Shown here: one piece after another, positions 38,101 to 46,776 of the stretch
Numbering within the stretch: the first letter of the stretch is position 1
Layout: each line of letters starts with the position of its first letter
Source of the DNA: Parabacteroides sp. PH5-46
Lineage (GTDB): Bacteria > Bacteroidota > Bacteroidia > Bacteroidales > Tannerellaceae
DNA: 64,000 bases
Assembly: GCF_029892785.1 (NCBI RefSeq)
Contig: NZ_JARXXA010000002.1
Span: 62,001-126,000, forward strand
Reading direction: 5' to 3'
Notes under the pieces: generated by a model
What the model was told of the DNA's origin: nothing
Seen by the model: the letters and a program-made list of their open reading frames with translations, nothing else
The model's database searches: none
Translations under genes and position numbers: made by a program

Positions 38101-39563
38101 ACCAGATCCTCGACTTCCGCAAGATACAAAACCGCAAGATGAAGATGAAGGTGCAGCGCATCGAGCTAACGCCCTTTATCCACACCATCATGAGCAACTT
38201 CGACACCCTGGCGCGCGAGCACGAGATAGACTTCCTCTTCGAGCCGGAGAAGAAGGGCCTTTTCCTCTGGGCGGATGCCGACAAGTTGGAGAAGATCGTC
38301 TTCAACCTCCTCTCCAATGCCTTCAAATATACTCCCGTAGGCAAGATGATTAAGGTCTACATCCACGAGAACGAGCAGAACATTCTCATCGGCGTGCAGG
38401 ATCAGGGCATCGGCATCTCGGAAAGCAAAAAGGAGTCGCTCTTCGTGCGCTTCGAGAATCTGGTAGACAAGAACCTCTTCAATCAGGCGAGCTCGGGCAT
38501 TGGCCTCTCGCTGGTAAAGGAATTGGTCGAGCTCCACAAGGCTACCATCTCTGTCGACACCAAGCTGGGCGAGGGCAGCTCCTTCATCCTCTCTTTCCCC
38601 AAGGGCAAGGAGCATTTCGGCGAAGAGGTAGAGTTCATCGTAGAAGACTACACCCTCACGACACAGCCGGAGCAGGCCGCCTCTGCCTCTCCATCAACCA
38701 TCCTTCCCACTGCCGACAAGGAAGACGAAGACTACAATAGCGAGTTGATGCTCCTGGTAGAGGACAACGACGAATTGCGCTTCTTCCTCCGCAGCATCTT
38801 CGACTCCGCTTTCCGTATCGTGGAGGCGCGCAACGGGCAGGAGGGCTTGGAAAAGGCACTCGCTTACGTGCCCGACATCATCATAAGCGATGTGATGATG
38901 CCCGAGAAAGACGGCATCGCCCTGACCAAGGAGCTCCGCGATAACCTCACCACCAGCCACATTCCGATCATCCTCCTGACGGCGAAGTCTGCCATCGAAG
39001 ACAAGTTGGAAGGCCTGGAATATGGCGCCAATGATTACATCACCAAGCCCTTCAGCTCCGTCTACCTGAAAGCCAGGGTAGACAACCTCATGGCGCAACA
39101 TAAGAAGCTGCAGGAGCTCTCGCGCTCCAGCCTCACGCAAGTCAGCGAGCGACAGATCGAGCAGTCCCTCAAGGAGGCAGAGGTATCACCCAACGACCGC
39201 AAGTTCATCAACAAGCTCATGGAGCTGATGGAGGCCAACATGGACAACGGCAACCTGGTGGTGGAAGACCTCGTGAAGGAATTAGCCGTCAGCCGCTCCG
39301 TCTTCTTCAAGAAGCTGAAGGCGCTCACCGGCTTGGCGCCCATCGAGTTTATCCGCGAGATACGCATCAAACGCGCCGCCCAGCTCATCGAGACCGGCGA
39401 GTACAGCATGACGCAGATCTCCTACATGGTGGGTATCAACGACTCGCGCTACTTCAGCAAATGCTTCAAGCAGCAGTTCGGCATGACGCCCACCGATTAC
39501 AAAGAACAAAAAATACACCAAAACCGTCAGATAATACACACCGATACCAAGGGAAACGTCTAG
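35106..39563 (+). CDS. Hybrid two-component system regulator (HTCS)
   Basis: A 1485-residue one-piece sensor-regulator of the Bacteroidetes glycan-sensing type. It has a signal peptide (residues 1-19), two seven-bladed periplasmic propellers made of reg_prop repeats (GYMWFASWDGINKFDG and similar, to about residue 780) and a Y_Y_Y domain (about 790-860). A membrane segment follows (about 900-925), then the HisKA domain with His954 (NISHELRTPLTLIAGP), HATPase, a receiver with Asp1262 (IIISDVMMPEKDG) and a C-terminal AraC helix-turn-helix. It senses an oligosaccharide in the periplasm and should activate this pectin locus. It ends 29 bp before the fusion enzyme gene. Confidence 0.96.
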   Translation: MRKLLIATLMTLTLVHLYAQWSYSFTHYSSADGLAQNSVMSILEDHKGYMWFASWDGINKFDGYTFKSYKAGENNSVGLANNRIDYLYEDKYGFIWVQSYDSRAHRFNPDTETFEQVPADGKESQISVASIHTLPDGCVWLLTEQEGAIRVITDEETYQLKTIVYSLKSGLIPSMNVYQVYQDSLSYEWLLTDNGLAMLEHDSVSPVLYFADSQTGSNRLKQSFYCATETAHDICFGSGKGRIWLYNKQQKNFRLVEVNTASDIISINPFGEQDILIATREDGFFTYHLPSGQTVHYNRQNTPSLPGNKILSVYIDRKQEAWFDLADAKGVTHFNPFTRKVKQEIVFSEEAGAYRSQPKFFIHEDINNNLWVHPFDGGFSLYDRENDCLRPFFNEPGSSDWRFSNKLHAVMSDSQGNLWMCTHSKGLEKISFLPKRFTLIPPQPLSYESLTNNIRSLFEDSRGRMWMGSRDGKLRIYDVNRRFMGFLTDKGTISMDGPDFKGVAYDIMQDTRGRIWIATKGDGISCLTETNGHFQVTTYLSDPADLYSLSDNNVFSAHEDAQGRIWVATFGGGLNYIEEQADGSVRFINHLNHLKGYPIEECYRARFVTSDQKGNIWVGTTSGAVSFRGDFSDPGDIRFYQYKRVLDDKNSLSNNDVYWIESTSRDELYFATFGGGLNELLSLSDKGEAQFATYTTDNGLPSNLLFCLSEDREGYLWVSTENGICKFDPNRKSGEIYYDKYLDIRAGFNEGSTLRKSDGLICFGTSNGLVEFMPQYIVKSSYVPPITLNNLLIRNEDVRPGEQKILKRILDNTGQLELSHKDNILTIQYAALDMKAPENIQYAYRLENFDDEWTYVDKQRFATYTNLPKGRYVFQVKSTNSDGVWMDNTRSLDITILPSFWETPLAYFLYVLGILGIIFVAVYILFTIYRLKHEVSVEQQISDIKLRFFTNISHELRTPLTLIAGPVENVLKDTSLSDDTRNQLVLVERNTDRMLRLVNQILDFRKIQNRKMKMKVQRIELTPFIHTIMSNFDTLAREHEIDFLFEPEKKGLFLWADADKLEKIVFNLLSNAFKYTPVGKMIKVYIHENEQNILIGVQDQGIGISESKKESLFVRFENLVDKNLFNQASSGIGLSLVKELVELHKATISVDTKLGEGSSFILSFPKGKEHFGEEVEFIVEDYTLTTQPEQAASASPSTILPTADKEDEDYNSELMLLVEDNDELRFFLRSIFDSAFRIVEARNGQEGLEKALAYVPDIIISDVMMPEKDGIALTKELRDNLTTSHIPIILLTAKSAIEDKLEGLEYGANDYITKPFSSVYLKARVDNLMAQHKKLQELSRSSLTQVSERQIEQSLKEAEVSPNDRKFINKLMELMEANMDNGNLVVEDLVKELAVSRSVFFKKLKALTGLAPIEFIREIRIKRAAQLIETGEYSMTQISYMVGINDSRYFSKCFKQQFGMTPTDYKEQKIHQNRQIIHTDTKGNV

Positions 39564-39592
39564 CTTTGCAGGCAAACTATACGTATCGACAC

Positions 39593-42500
39593 ATGAAAAA
39601 TACAGTAAAAACACTTCTGTTAGCCCTCCTCTTCGTCAGCTTTGTAGCCCGGGGAGAGGAGTATCGTATGCAACTCACCGTAGCTAACCCCTGGGACTTC
39701 GACAAAACCGACGAGCCCGTAGTGCTCTCCCTGCGCGAGATCCCTCTCAGCTTCGACCTGAAGTCCGCCGGCGTGTGGAGTAAGGATACCGAGATCCCCT
39801 CGCAGCTCGACGATCTCACCGCAGACGGCCGCTACGATGAATTGGCCTTCGTACTCGACCTTCCGGCAAAGTCCGAAAGACAATTAGAGGTCGTATTCTC
39901 CGACCGGGAAGGCAAATCCTATCCTCCGCGCGTATACGCCGAGATGCTGTTGAGCGACAAAGACGGCAAGCACCAATTGATCACCTCGCTCACCGTTCCC
40001 GGCAGCAGCAACATATATAATCTTCTGCACCATCACGGCCCCGCCTTTGAATCCGAAGAGGTGGCCTACCGTGTCTACTTCGACCGCAAGCAAACGGTAG
40101 ACATCTACGGCAAGTTCAACAAGGGCCTCGAGATAGAGGCCTCCCAGTTCTATCCTACAGACGAACAACTGGCTCGCGGCTTTGGCGACGATGTACTGCG
40201 CGTCAGCGGAAGCTGCGGACTCGGCACCCTCAAGGGCTGGAATGGCACCAAGGCCATCCACATCGAGCCGGTGAAAGACCGCACCGAAACCATCCTCGCC
40301 AGCGGCCCCGTACGCACCATCACCGACGTAAGCGTCCGCGATTGGGAGTATCAGGGCAGCCGGATCGATATGAATGTCCGCTACATCCTCTACGCCGGTC
40401 ACCGCGACTGTGAGGTGCAGGTCTCTTTCGCCCGGCCATTGAAGAGCGAAACCTTCGCCATCGGCATTCAGAATATCAAGGGCTCCCGCTCCTTCTCCGA
40501 CAGCAAAGGGCTCCTGGCTTGCTGGGGAACCGACTGGCCGGTGAACGACACCGTCAAGTATGCGAAGGAAACCGTAGGTCTGGCACTCTGCCTCCCCGAG
40601 GGAATCGTGCAGAGCGAGACCCAAGACGCCGCCAATTACCTCTACCTCACCAAAGAAATGCCCGGCACTACGCACTTCAACTATCATATCAACTTCACCT
40701 CCAAGAAGGAGACCTTCGGATACGAAGACCGCGAGGCTTGGTTCTCCTACGTCACCCGGTGGAAAGACCGCTTGCAGAAGCCCGCGCGCCTCTCATACGC
40801 CTTTCCGCACAGCTCAGCACAGCAAGCGCAGGGCAATAACTACGTTTCCAACGTATGGGTGGCCGACCTGGGCAACGGCTCTTACCGTAATCCCATCCTC
40901 TATGCCGATTATTCCGACCCCGACGTCTGTCGCGTGGGTGACGACTTCTATATGACCGCCTCCAGCTTCAACTGCCTGCCCGGATTGCAGATCCTGCACT
41001 CCAAAGACTTGGTAAACTGGAGCATCGTTGGCGCCGCCATTCCCAATGCCCTCGAGCCACTGGAAGTACCCGAGATTCCGCAGCACGGCAACCGCATCTG
41101 GGCGCCCTGCATCCGTCACCACGAGGGTGAATTCTACATCTTCTGGGGAGATCCAGACCAGGGCGCTTTCATGACCAAGGCAAAGAGCGTGAGCGGTCCC
41201 TGGAGCAAGCCCGTCCTCGTGAAAGAAGGCAAGGGCATCATCGACACCTCCCCTCTTTGGGACGGTGACGGTCGCGTGTACCTCGTCCACGCCTATGCCG
41301 GCAGCCGAGCCGGTCAGAAGAGCGTACTGGCCATCTGCGAACTCTCTGCCGACGCCTCCAAGGCCATTAGCGAGAGCCGGATTATCTTCGATGGACACGA
41401 GAAACACCCTACGATAGAAGGACCGAAGCTGCATAAGCGCAACGGCTACTATTATATCTTCGCTCCCGCAGGAGGCGTGGCCACCGGTTGGCAAACCGTG
41501 CTCCGCTCCAAAGACATTTACGGCCCTTACGAAGACAAGATCGTCATGACACAAGGTAAGACAGCCGTCAACGGCCCCCATCAGGGAGCCTGGGTAGATA
41601 CCGAATCCGGCGAAGACTGGTTTATCCACTTCCAAGACGTTGGCGCATACGGACGCATCGTGCATCTGCAGCCGATGAAATGGCAAAAGGACTGGCCCGT
41701 GATTGGTTCAGACAAAGACGGCGACGGTTGCGGCGAGCCCGTCATGCAGCATAAGAAACCCAACGTTGGACGTACTTACCCCATCTGCACTCCTCAGGAG
41801 AGCGACGAGTTTATCACCCCGTCCCTCGGCCTGCAATGGCAATGGCATGCGAACATCAACCCGAAGTGGTATTTCTGCGACGCTGCCAACGGACACCTCC
41901 GCCTGTATTCCTACCCGCTTCGAGCAGAGGCGAAGAACCTGTGGGACGTACCCAACCTCTTACTGCAAAAGACCCCTGCCAACGCATTCACCGCCACCAT
42001 GAAGCTGCGCTTCAAGCCGGCTGCCAACTATACAGGCGAGCGCACCGGACTCGTGGTGATGGGCCTCGACTATGCCGGGCTCATCATCGAAAACACCGAC
42101 AAAGGCCTGCGTCTCTCTCAGCTATCCTGCCAAAAGGCCGAGGCGGGCAATTCCGAAACCATTCACGCCGGGGCAGACCTTGCCAACGATTGGGTCTACC
42201 TTCGCGCCACCTTCACGCTACAGGCCGTCTGCACCTTCACGTATAGCACCGATGGCAAGACCTACAAAGCCTTGGGCGAGCCCTTCCAGGTACGCGAAGG
42301 AAAATGGATCGGAGCCAAAGTGGGCACCTTCTGCACCCGTCCTGCCATGACAATCAACGACGGCGGCTGGGCCGAGATCGACTGGTTCCGCATCACCAAA
42401 GGCGATGAGCAGCCGTCCGAGGCACTGTCATACGCCGTACGCGTGGCCGATTCCGAGATGGCGAGATGCCCCGAGTCCTGGCAACTCGACTTTCAGCGCA

Positions 42501-43537
42501 CCCTCAAATGGGACTACTGCCACGGCCTCGAGCTGCAAGCCTTCCTCGACCTATACGATTTCACCGGCGACGAGAAGTACTTCGACTACGCCCTGGCTTA
42601 TGCCGACACCATGATCCGCGCCGACGGTTCCATCGTAACCTACAAGGCAAACGAGTACAATATCGACCGCATCAACACAGGCAAGATGTTGTTCAGGCTG
42701 TACGACTATACGAGAAGCGAAAAGATCCGGAAGGCGATCGACCTCCTCAGGAGTCAGCTCGACACCCATCCCCGCAATGCCGACGGTGGCTTCTGGCACA
42801 AAGACATCTACCCCAATCAGGTATGGCTAGACGGTATCTACATGGGAACACCCTTCCTCGTAGAGTACGCCGCCCGCTACAACCGTCCGCAAGACTTTGC
42901 CGATGGCATCAACCAGATCCGCGTAGCTGCCCGGCACACATACGACCCCTCCAACGGCCTCTTCCGCCATGCCTGCGACGTCAGCCGCCGCATGTTCTGG
43001 GCCGATAAAGAAACCGGACAATCCAAACACTCCTGGGGGCGCGCCATGGGATGGTACGCTATGGGCATCGTAGACGCCCTCGACTTCATCCCTGCCAATG
43101 AACCCGGCAGAGACACCGTGCTCGTCATCCTCAACCACCTCGCCAAAGAGGTAACGAAGATACAAGACAACAAGACCGGACTCTGGTACCAGGTACTCGA
43201 CAAGAGCGGCGCCAAGGGCAATTACGTGGAGTCCTCCTGCTCCGCCATGTTCCTCTACGCCCTACTTAAAGGCGTAAGAATGGGCTATCTGGACAGCAGC
43301 TACCTAGACGTTGCCGAGAAAGCCTACAAAGGCTACATCAAACACTTCGTAGAAGTAGGAAACGACGGCCTCACCAACATCACCCAAGCCTGCGCCGTAG
43401 CCGGACTAGGCGGCGCCAACAACCGCTCGGGCGACTATAACTACTACATCACCGAACTCATCCGCGCCAACGACCCCAAAGCCGTCGGCCCCTTCATCAT
43501 GGCCATGCTGGAACGCGAACGCCTCGGCCTGAAGTGA
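39593..43537 (+). CDS. Three-module pectin enzyme: DUF4861-GH43-GH105
   Basis: A 1314-residue exported protein; the start is MKNTVKTLLLALL (signal peptide), not the earlier in-frame ATG inside the HTCS gene. Residues about 25-410 resemble DUF4861. Residues about 425-960 are GH43 with its C-terminal beta-sandwich: NPILYADYSDPDVCRVGDDFY (base Asp), IIDTSPLWDGDG (Asp) and EGPKLHKRNGYYYIFAPAGG (acid Glu). Residues about 975-1310 are a GH105 unsaturated-rhamnogalacturonyl hydrolase: WDYCHGLELQAF, QVWLDGIYMGTPF (catalytic Asp) and SWGRAMGWYAMGIVDAL. It probably removes arabinose/galactose side chains and unsaturated uronic ends. These modules are normally separate genes. Confidence 0.93.
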   Translation: MKNTVKTLLLALLFVSFVARGEEYRMQLTVANPWDFDKTDEPVVLSLREIPLSFDLKSAGVWSKDTEIPSQLDDLTADGRYDELAFVLDLPAKSERQLEVVFSDREGKSYPPRVYAEMLLSDKDGKHQLITSLTVPGSSNIYNLLHHHGPAFESEEVAYRVYFDRKQTVDIYGKFNKGLEIEASQFYPTDEQLARGFGDDVLRVSGSCGLGTLKGWNGTKAIHIEPVKDRTETILASGPVRTITDVSVRDWEYQGSRIDMNVRYILYAGHRDCEVQVSFARPLKSETFAIGIQNIKGSRSFSDSKGLLACWGTDWPVNDTVKYAKETVGLALCLPEGIVQSETQDAANYLYLTKEMPGTTHFNYHINFTSKKETFGYEDREAWFSYVTRWKDRLQKPARLSYAFPHSSAQQAQGNNYVSNVWVADLGNGSYRNPILYADYSDPDVCRVGDDFYMTASSFNCLPGLQILHSKDLVNWSIVGAAIPNALEPLEVPEIPQHGNRIWAPCIRHHEGEFYIFWGDPDQGAFMTKAKSVSGPWSKPVLVKEGKGIIDTSPLWDGDGRVYLVHAYAGSRAGQKSVLAICELSADASKAISESRIIFDGHEKHPTIEGPKLHKRNGYYYIFAPAGGVATGWQTVLRSKDIYGPYEDKIVMTQGKTAVNGPHQGAWVDTESGEDWFIHFQDVGAYGRIVHLQPMKWQKDWPVIGSDKDGDGCGEPVMQHKKPNVGRTYPICTPQESDEFITPSLGLQWQWHANINPKWYFCDAANGHLRLYSYPLRAEAKNLWDVPNLLLQKTPANAFTATMKLRFKPAANYTGERTGLVVMGLDYAGLIIENTDKGLRLSQLSCQKAEAGNSETIHAGADLANDWVYLRATFTLQAVCTFTYSTDGKTYKALGEPFQVREGKWIGAKVGTFCTRPAMTINDGGWAEIDWFRITKGDEQPSEALSYAVRVADSEMARCPESWQLDFQRTLKWDYCHGLELQAFLDLYDFTGDEKYFDYALAYADTMIRADGSIVTYKANEYNIDRINTGKMLFRLYDYTRSEKIRKAIDLLRSQLDTHPRNADGGFWHKDIYPNQVWLDGIYMGTPFLVEYAARYNRPQDFADGINQIRVAARHTYDPSNGLFRHACDVSRRMFWADKETGQSKHSWGRAMGWYAMGIVDALDFIPANEPGRDTVLVILNHLAKEVTKIQDNKTGLWYQVLDKSGAKGNYVESSCSAMFLYALLKGVRMGYLDSSYLDVAEKAYKGYIKHFVEVGNDGLTNITQACAVAGLGGANNRSGDYNYYITELIRANDPKAVGPFIMAMLERERLGLK

Positions 43538-43545
43538 TATATGTA

Positions 43546-43830
43546 TATGCGACACCTAATTCACCACGGTGAACGACCTGTCGCATCCATACGAGAGCTA
43601 ATTTACCACGGTAAATTAGCTCTCGCAAGCTTGCAGCAGCTCATTTACCACGGTAAACGGCCAAAAACAGCCAAAAAACACCCTTTTTACCCCGGTAGCC
43701 TGGGACAAAATACCCCATTTCTCCTCATTTACTCCGATAAATCATCTGTCGTTTGACAAAGTGCAACCAATTACTACGGTGAACGAGCTGCCGCAAGCTT
43801 GCGGCAGTCTTTTTACCGTGGTAATCGACC
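43546..43830. repeat. Palindrome array B: seven dyads with an exact 42-bp period
   Basis: The spacer 43538-44015 holds this array plus an A+T-rich leader for the S9 gene. The core TTTACCACGGTAAA and its variants are centred at 43566.5, 43608.5, 43650.5, 43692.5, 43734.5, 43776.5 and 43818.5, all 42 bp apart. Unit 2 is a 32-bp dyad (43593-43624) with 15-bp perfect arms, and unit 1 extends to ATGCGACA/TGTCGCAT. Secondary palindromes fall exactly midway: GCAAGCTTGC centred at 43629.5 and a perfect 20-bp one (43788-43807) centred at 43797.5. The sequence is unrelated to array A. Confidence 0.88.
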
Positions 43831-43999
43831 TTTTTCAAGCTTCAAATTATCAAAAAGATAAAAAATGGGTATATATGAGCATAAGCTTGGTGTTGGATAA
43901 TGTTCCCGTGCTGGTGCATGGGGTATTAACCTGTTACCGCTTTGCGGTATTTCGTTTGCAAATTACTGATTGGCAATGGTGGGGGTTTGTTTTTTATAT

Positions 44000-44007
44000 T
44001 ATTTTTG
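44000..44007 (+). promoter_or_regulatory. Possible -7 element of the S9 peptidase gene
   Basis: TATTTTTG fits TAnnTTTG. It would start transcription only a few bases before the first ATG (44016), so it favours translation from the later Met at 44028. No TTTG stands at the normal distance upstream, so this is weak. Confidence 0.3.
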
Positions 44008-44015
44008 TGATATAA

Positions 44016-46721
44016 ATGATGGATGTTATGAAAGGACGGTGTATTGGTTTGGTGGCGCTATTGGTTTTTTTGGGCGCCGGGGTGTGGGCTCAGTCTAGGA
44101 GGGCGATGACGTTTGATGATTTGACGGGGTGGCAGCGGGTTACTGAGAGGGCGATATCGGATGATGGAGTCTGGGTGGCTTGCCGGATGGAGCCTTGGAT
44201 TGGAGATGCTATGGTGCATGTCTACAATGCGAAGGGGAAGGAGGTTGCTTCTTTTCAGGGAGGAGAGCAGATGAAGTTTGCTGCTTCTTGCCGCTATTTG
44301 CTTGCCGTGCAGAAGCCGCCGCTCAAGGAAGTGGAGGCGCTGAAGATACAGAAGACAAAAGAGGAGGATTTGCCTAAGAATAAACTATTGCTTCATAGGC
44401 TTGCCGAAGGTAAGACGGAAGAAGTAGACTCGGTTAAGGTATGGAAACTGGCGGAGAAGTCTGACTGGTTGGCGTATCAGAGGGGTAACAAGGCTGACTC
44501 TACATTATACATACGGTCGCTGGAGGGGAATCGGCTTGATTCGTTTCCCGCCGTCTCGGAGTTTTACTTCGCCAAAGAAGTTCCGCTGCTTTACTTTGTA
44601 AGCAAAGGGGATACGCTGGGTACCCGGGCGGGGCTGTATGCATTTGAGGCGGAGGCGGGAGCTTCGCGCCTGGTGTTTGAGGGCGAGGGAGTGTTCAAGC
44701 AGATCGTGCCCGACAAACGGGGCGAGCATCTGGCGTTTCTCTATTGTGCCGATAAGGATTCGGTGAGCACTCATTTGAAACTGCACGTAGACGGGCAGGT
44801 GCTGGAGGCTACTCCAACTAACTGGGTGATGAGCGAACACGAAACGATCCGCTTCTCGGACGACTCGCAGAAATTATTCTTCGGCATGGCGCCCCGCCCC
44901 AAGGTAAAGGATACGACCGTACTGGACGAGAATCGCCCCAAAGTAGAGATCTGGAAGTGGGACGAGAAGGTACAATACACCCAGCAGGTATACAACAAAG
45001 CCAAAGACCTGAAGAAAAGCTACACCGCCGTTTACCACCTGAACGAACGGAAACTGGTGCCCCTTGCCTCTCCCGAGATGCCGGACTTTATCATGGCAGA
45101 CAAGGGCAACGCGCCCATCGGTTTGCTGAGAGTCTCCGAGCCCTACGGACTAGAGCGCATGTGGACAGGCCGTCCCCGCTATGACATTTACAGCATTGAT
45201 CTGGCAAGCGGGCAGACCGATTGCATCAAAGAGGCACTGATGGCCGAGGTTCGCTTCTCGCCCAAAGGAAACTACGCCTATTGGTTCAATGTCGAAGACA
45301 GCAGCTGGTATAGCTACTCCATCGCCGACAAAAAAGAATACCGCCTGACAACGCCCGACACCTTCGCCGCCTGGGACGAAGAAAACGATATGCCTGACTT
45401 TGCCCCTCCCTACGGAGTGGCAGGCTGGACGAGCCCGCAAGACGAATATCTGTTGCTATACGACCGTTACGATCTCTGGCGTTTCGACCCGAAAGGGAGA
45501 TCCGCCCCTGTGAACCTGACCAAAAACGGACGCACTACCCAAACAAGCTACCGTCTTTTGCAACTGGACAAGGAGGCTACCACCATCGACCCCAAGAAGG
45601 AGCAACTGCTAAGGGGTTTCAACGAAGTGACGAAAGGCTACGGCTATTACCGCTTGCCCTCTGTCGCTTCAGCCAGTGTGCCGCAAACCTTATTGGCAGG
45701 GAATTTTATGCTAAAGGAACCGCTCAAGGCGAAGAAGTCCGGGGCGATGGTGTACACCACAGAGACGTATAGCCAATTCCCGGAGCTGAGGCTAACGGCC
45801 GACGGCAGCTTCAAACGCCCCGTACAACTCACCAACGGACAAGCGCAGCAAGACGGCATCCGCTGGGGAACCGCCGAATTAGTCTCCTGGACTTCGCTAG
45901 ACGGCAAGCCGCTGCAAGGAGTAGTCTACAAGCCCGAGGACTTCGACCCGGCGAAGAAGTACCCCCTCATTGTGAACTTCTACGAGCGCAATGCGGAAAC
46001 CTTATATGCCTACAAGACTCCGGAGCCACATCGCTCCACCATCGACTATCGCCTTTACAACAGCCACGAGTATATCGTCTTCAACCCCGACGTAGTGTAC
46101 GAAGACGGTTATCCCGGCGAGAGCTGCTTCAACAGTGTGATGCCCGGTATCTCGCTATTGATCTCGCAAGGCTATATAAATGAAGAAGCCATCGCGGCGC
46201 AGGGACATAGCTGGGGAGGATATCAGGTTGCTTATCTGGCAACGCGTACCCGCCTCTTTGCCGCCATTGAATCCGGCGCTCCGGTGGTGAATATGTTCAG
46301 TGCTTATGGAGGCATCCGCTGGGGCTCGGGATTGAACCGCTCTTTCCAGTACGAACATACGCAGAGCCGCATAGGCGCCACCATCTGGGAGGCTCCGCAG
46401 CGCTACACCGAGAATTCACCCCTCTTTACCATGGACAAAGTGGAAACGCCCATACTGATTATGCACAACGATCAGGACGGACACGTGCCCTGGTATCAGG
46501 GCATTGAGTATTTTGTGGCCTTGAAGCGCTTGCAGAAGCCGGTCTGGATGCTGAACTATCCCGGCGAGATTCACTGGCCGATGCGCATGGCGAATCGCGT
46601 AGACTTTCAGAAGCGTATGTTTCAGTTTTTCGAGCATTACCTGAAGAAGAAACCCATGCCGCGCTGGATGAGCGAAGGTGTTCCGGCTGTAGATCAGGAT
46701 TTCGAGCTGGGGTACGAATAA
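44016..46721 (+). CDS. S9-family prolyl oligopeptidase-like serine peptidase
   Basis: A 901-residue exported peptidase. The signal peptide is best read from the third Met (MKGRCIGLVALLVFLGAGVWAQ, 44028), which is the more likely start. Residues about 30-600 form a beta-propeller (repeated short WxFDP-like strands such as YDLWRFDPKGR). Residues about 630-880 are the alpha/beta-hydrolase domain with the Ser in AAQGHSWGGYQVAY, the Asp in MHNDQDGHVPW and the His in GEIHWPMRM. It likely cleaves small peptides in the periplasm, probably after proline or Ala. It stands alone; a hairpin at 46720-46744 follows it. Confidence 0.92.
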   Translation: MMDVMKGRCIGLVALLVFLGAGVWAQSRRAMTFDDLTGWQRVTERAISDDGVWVACRMEPWIGDAMVHVYNAKGKEVASFQGGEQMKFAASCRYLLAVQKPPLKEVEALKIQKTKEEDLPKNKLLLHRLAEGKTEEVDSVKVWKLAEKSDWLAYQRGNKADSTLYIRSLEGNRLDSFPAVSEFYFAKEVPLLYFVSKGDTLGTRAGLYAFEAEAGASRLVFEGEGVFKQIVPDKRGEHLAFLYCADKDSVSTHLKLHVDGQVLEATPTNWVMSEHETIRFSDDSQKLFFGMAPRPKVKDTTVLDENRPKVEIWKWDEKVQYTQQVYNKAKDLKKSYTAVYHLNERKLVPLASPEMPDFIMADKGNAPIGLLRVSEPYGLERMWTGRPRYDIYSIDLASGQTDCIKEALMAEVRFSPKGNYAYWFNVEDSSWYSYSIADKKEYRLTTPDTFAAWDEENDMPDFAPPYGVAGWTSPQDEYLLLYDRYDLWRFDPKGRSAPVNLTKNGRTTQTSYRLLQLDKEATTIDPKKEQLLRGFNEVTKGYGYYRLPSVASASVPQTLLAGNFMLKEPLKAKKSGAMVYTTETYSQFPELRLTADGSFKRPVQLTNGQAQQDGIRWGTAELVSWTSLDGKPLQGVVYKPEDFDPAKKYPLIVNFYERNAETLYAYKTPEPHRSTIDYRLYNSHEYIVFNPDVVYEDGYPGESCFNSVMPGISLLISQGYINEEAIAAQGHSWGGYQVAYLATRTRLFAAIESGAPVVNMFSAYGGIRWGSGLNRSFQYEHTQSRIGATIWEAPQRYTENSPLFTMDKVETPILIMHNDQDGHVPWYQGIEYFVALKRLQKPVWMLNYPGEIHWPMRMANRVDFQKRMFQFFEHYLKKKPMPRWMSEGVPAVDQDFELGYE

Positions 46722-46744
46722 AAAGGATGAGCCGAAGCCCATCC
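46720..46744 (-). terminator. Intrinsic terminator of the tonB-DUF4230 operon
   Basis: Read on the minus strand, GGATGGGC and GCTCATCC form a stem (one G-U pair) closed by a TTCG tetraloop and followed by TTTTT (46724-46720). The reverse strand lacks a clean U-tract, so it mainly serves the minus operon. Confidence 0.72.
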
Positions 46745-46776
46745 CCTTTCAGTAAACACACATATTGATAAAGTTT

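Noticed and set aside
39461-39592. Upstream extension of the DUF4861-GH43-GH105 gene
   Set aside because: The extension overlaps the HTCS C-terminus and shows no signal peptide; the later ATG at 39593 begins a clear one.
43546-43830. CRISPR-like regular spacing in array B (14-bp core plus 28-bp variable part)
   Set aside because: The core is too short and degenerate, the intervals are themselves partly palindromic, and no cas gene is present.
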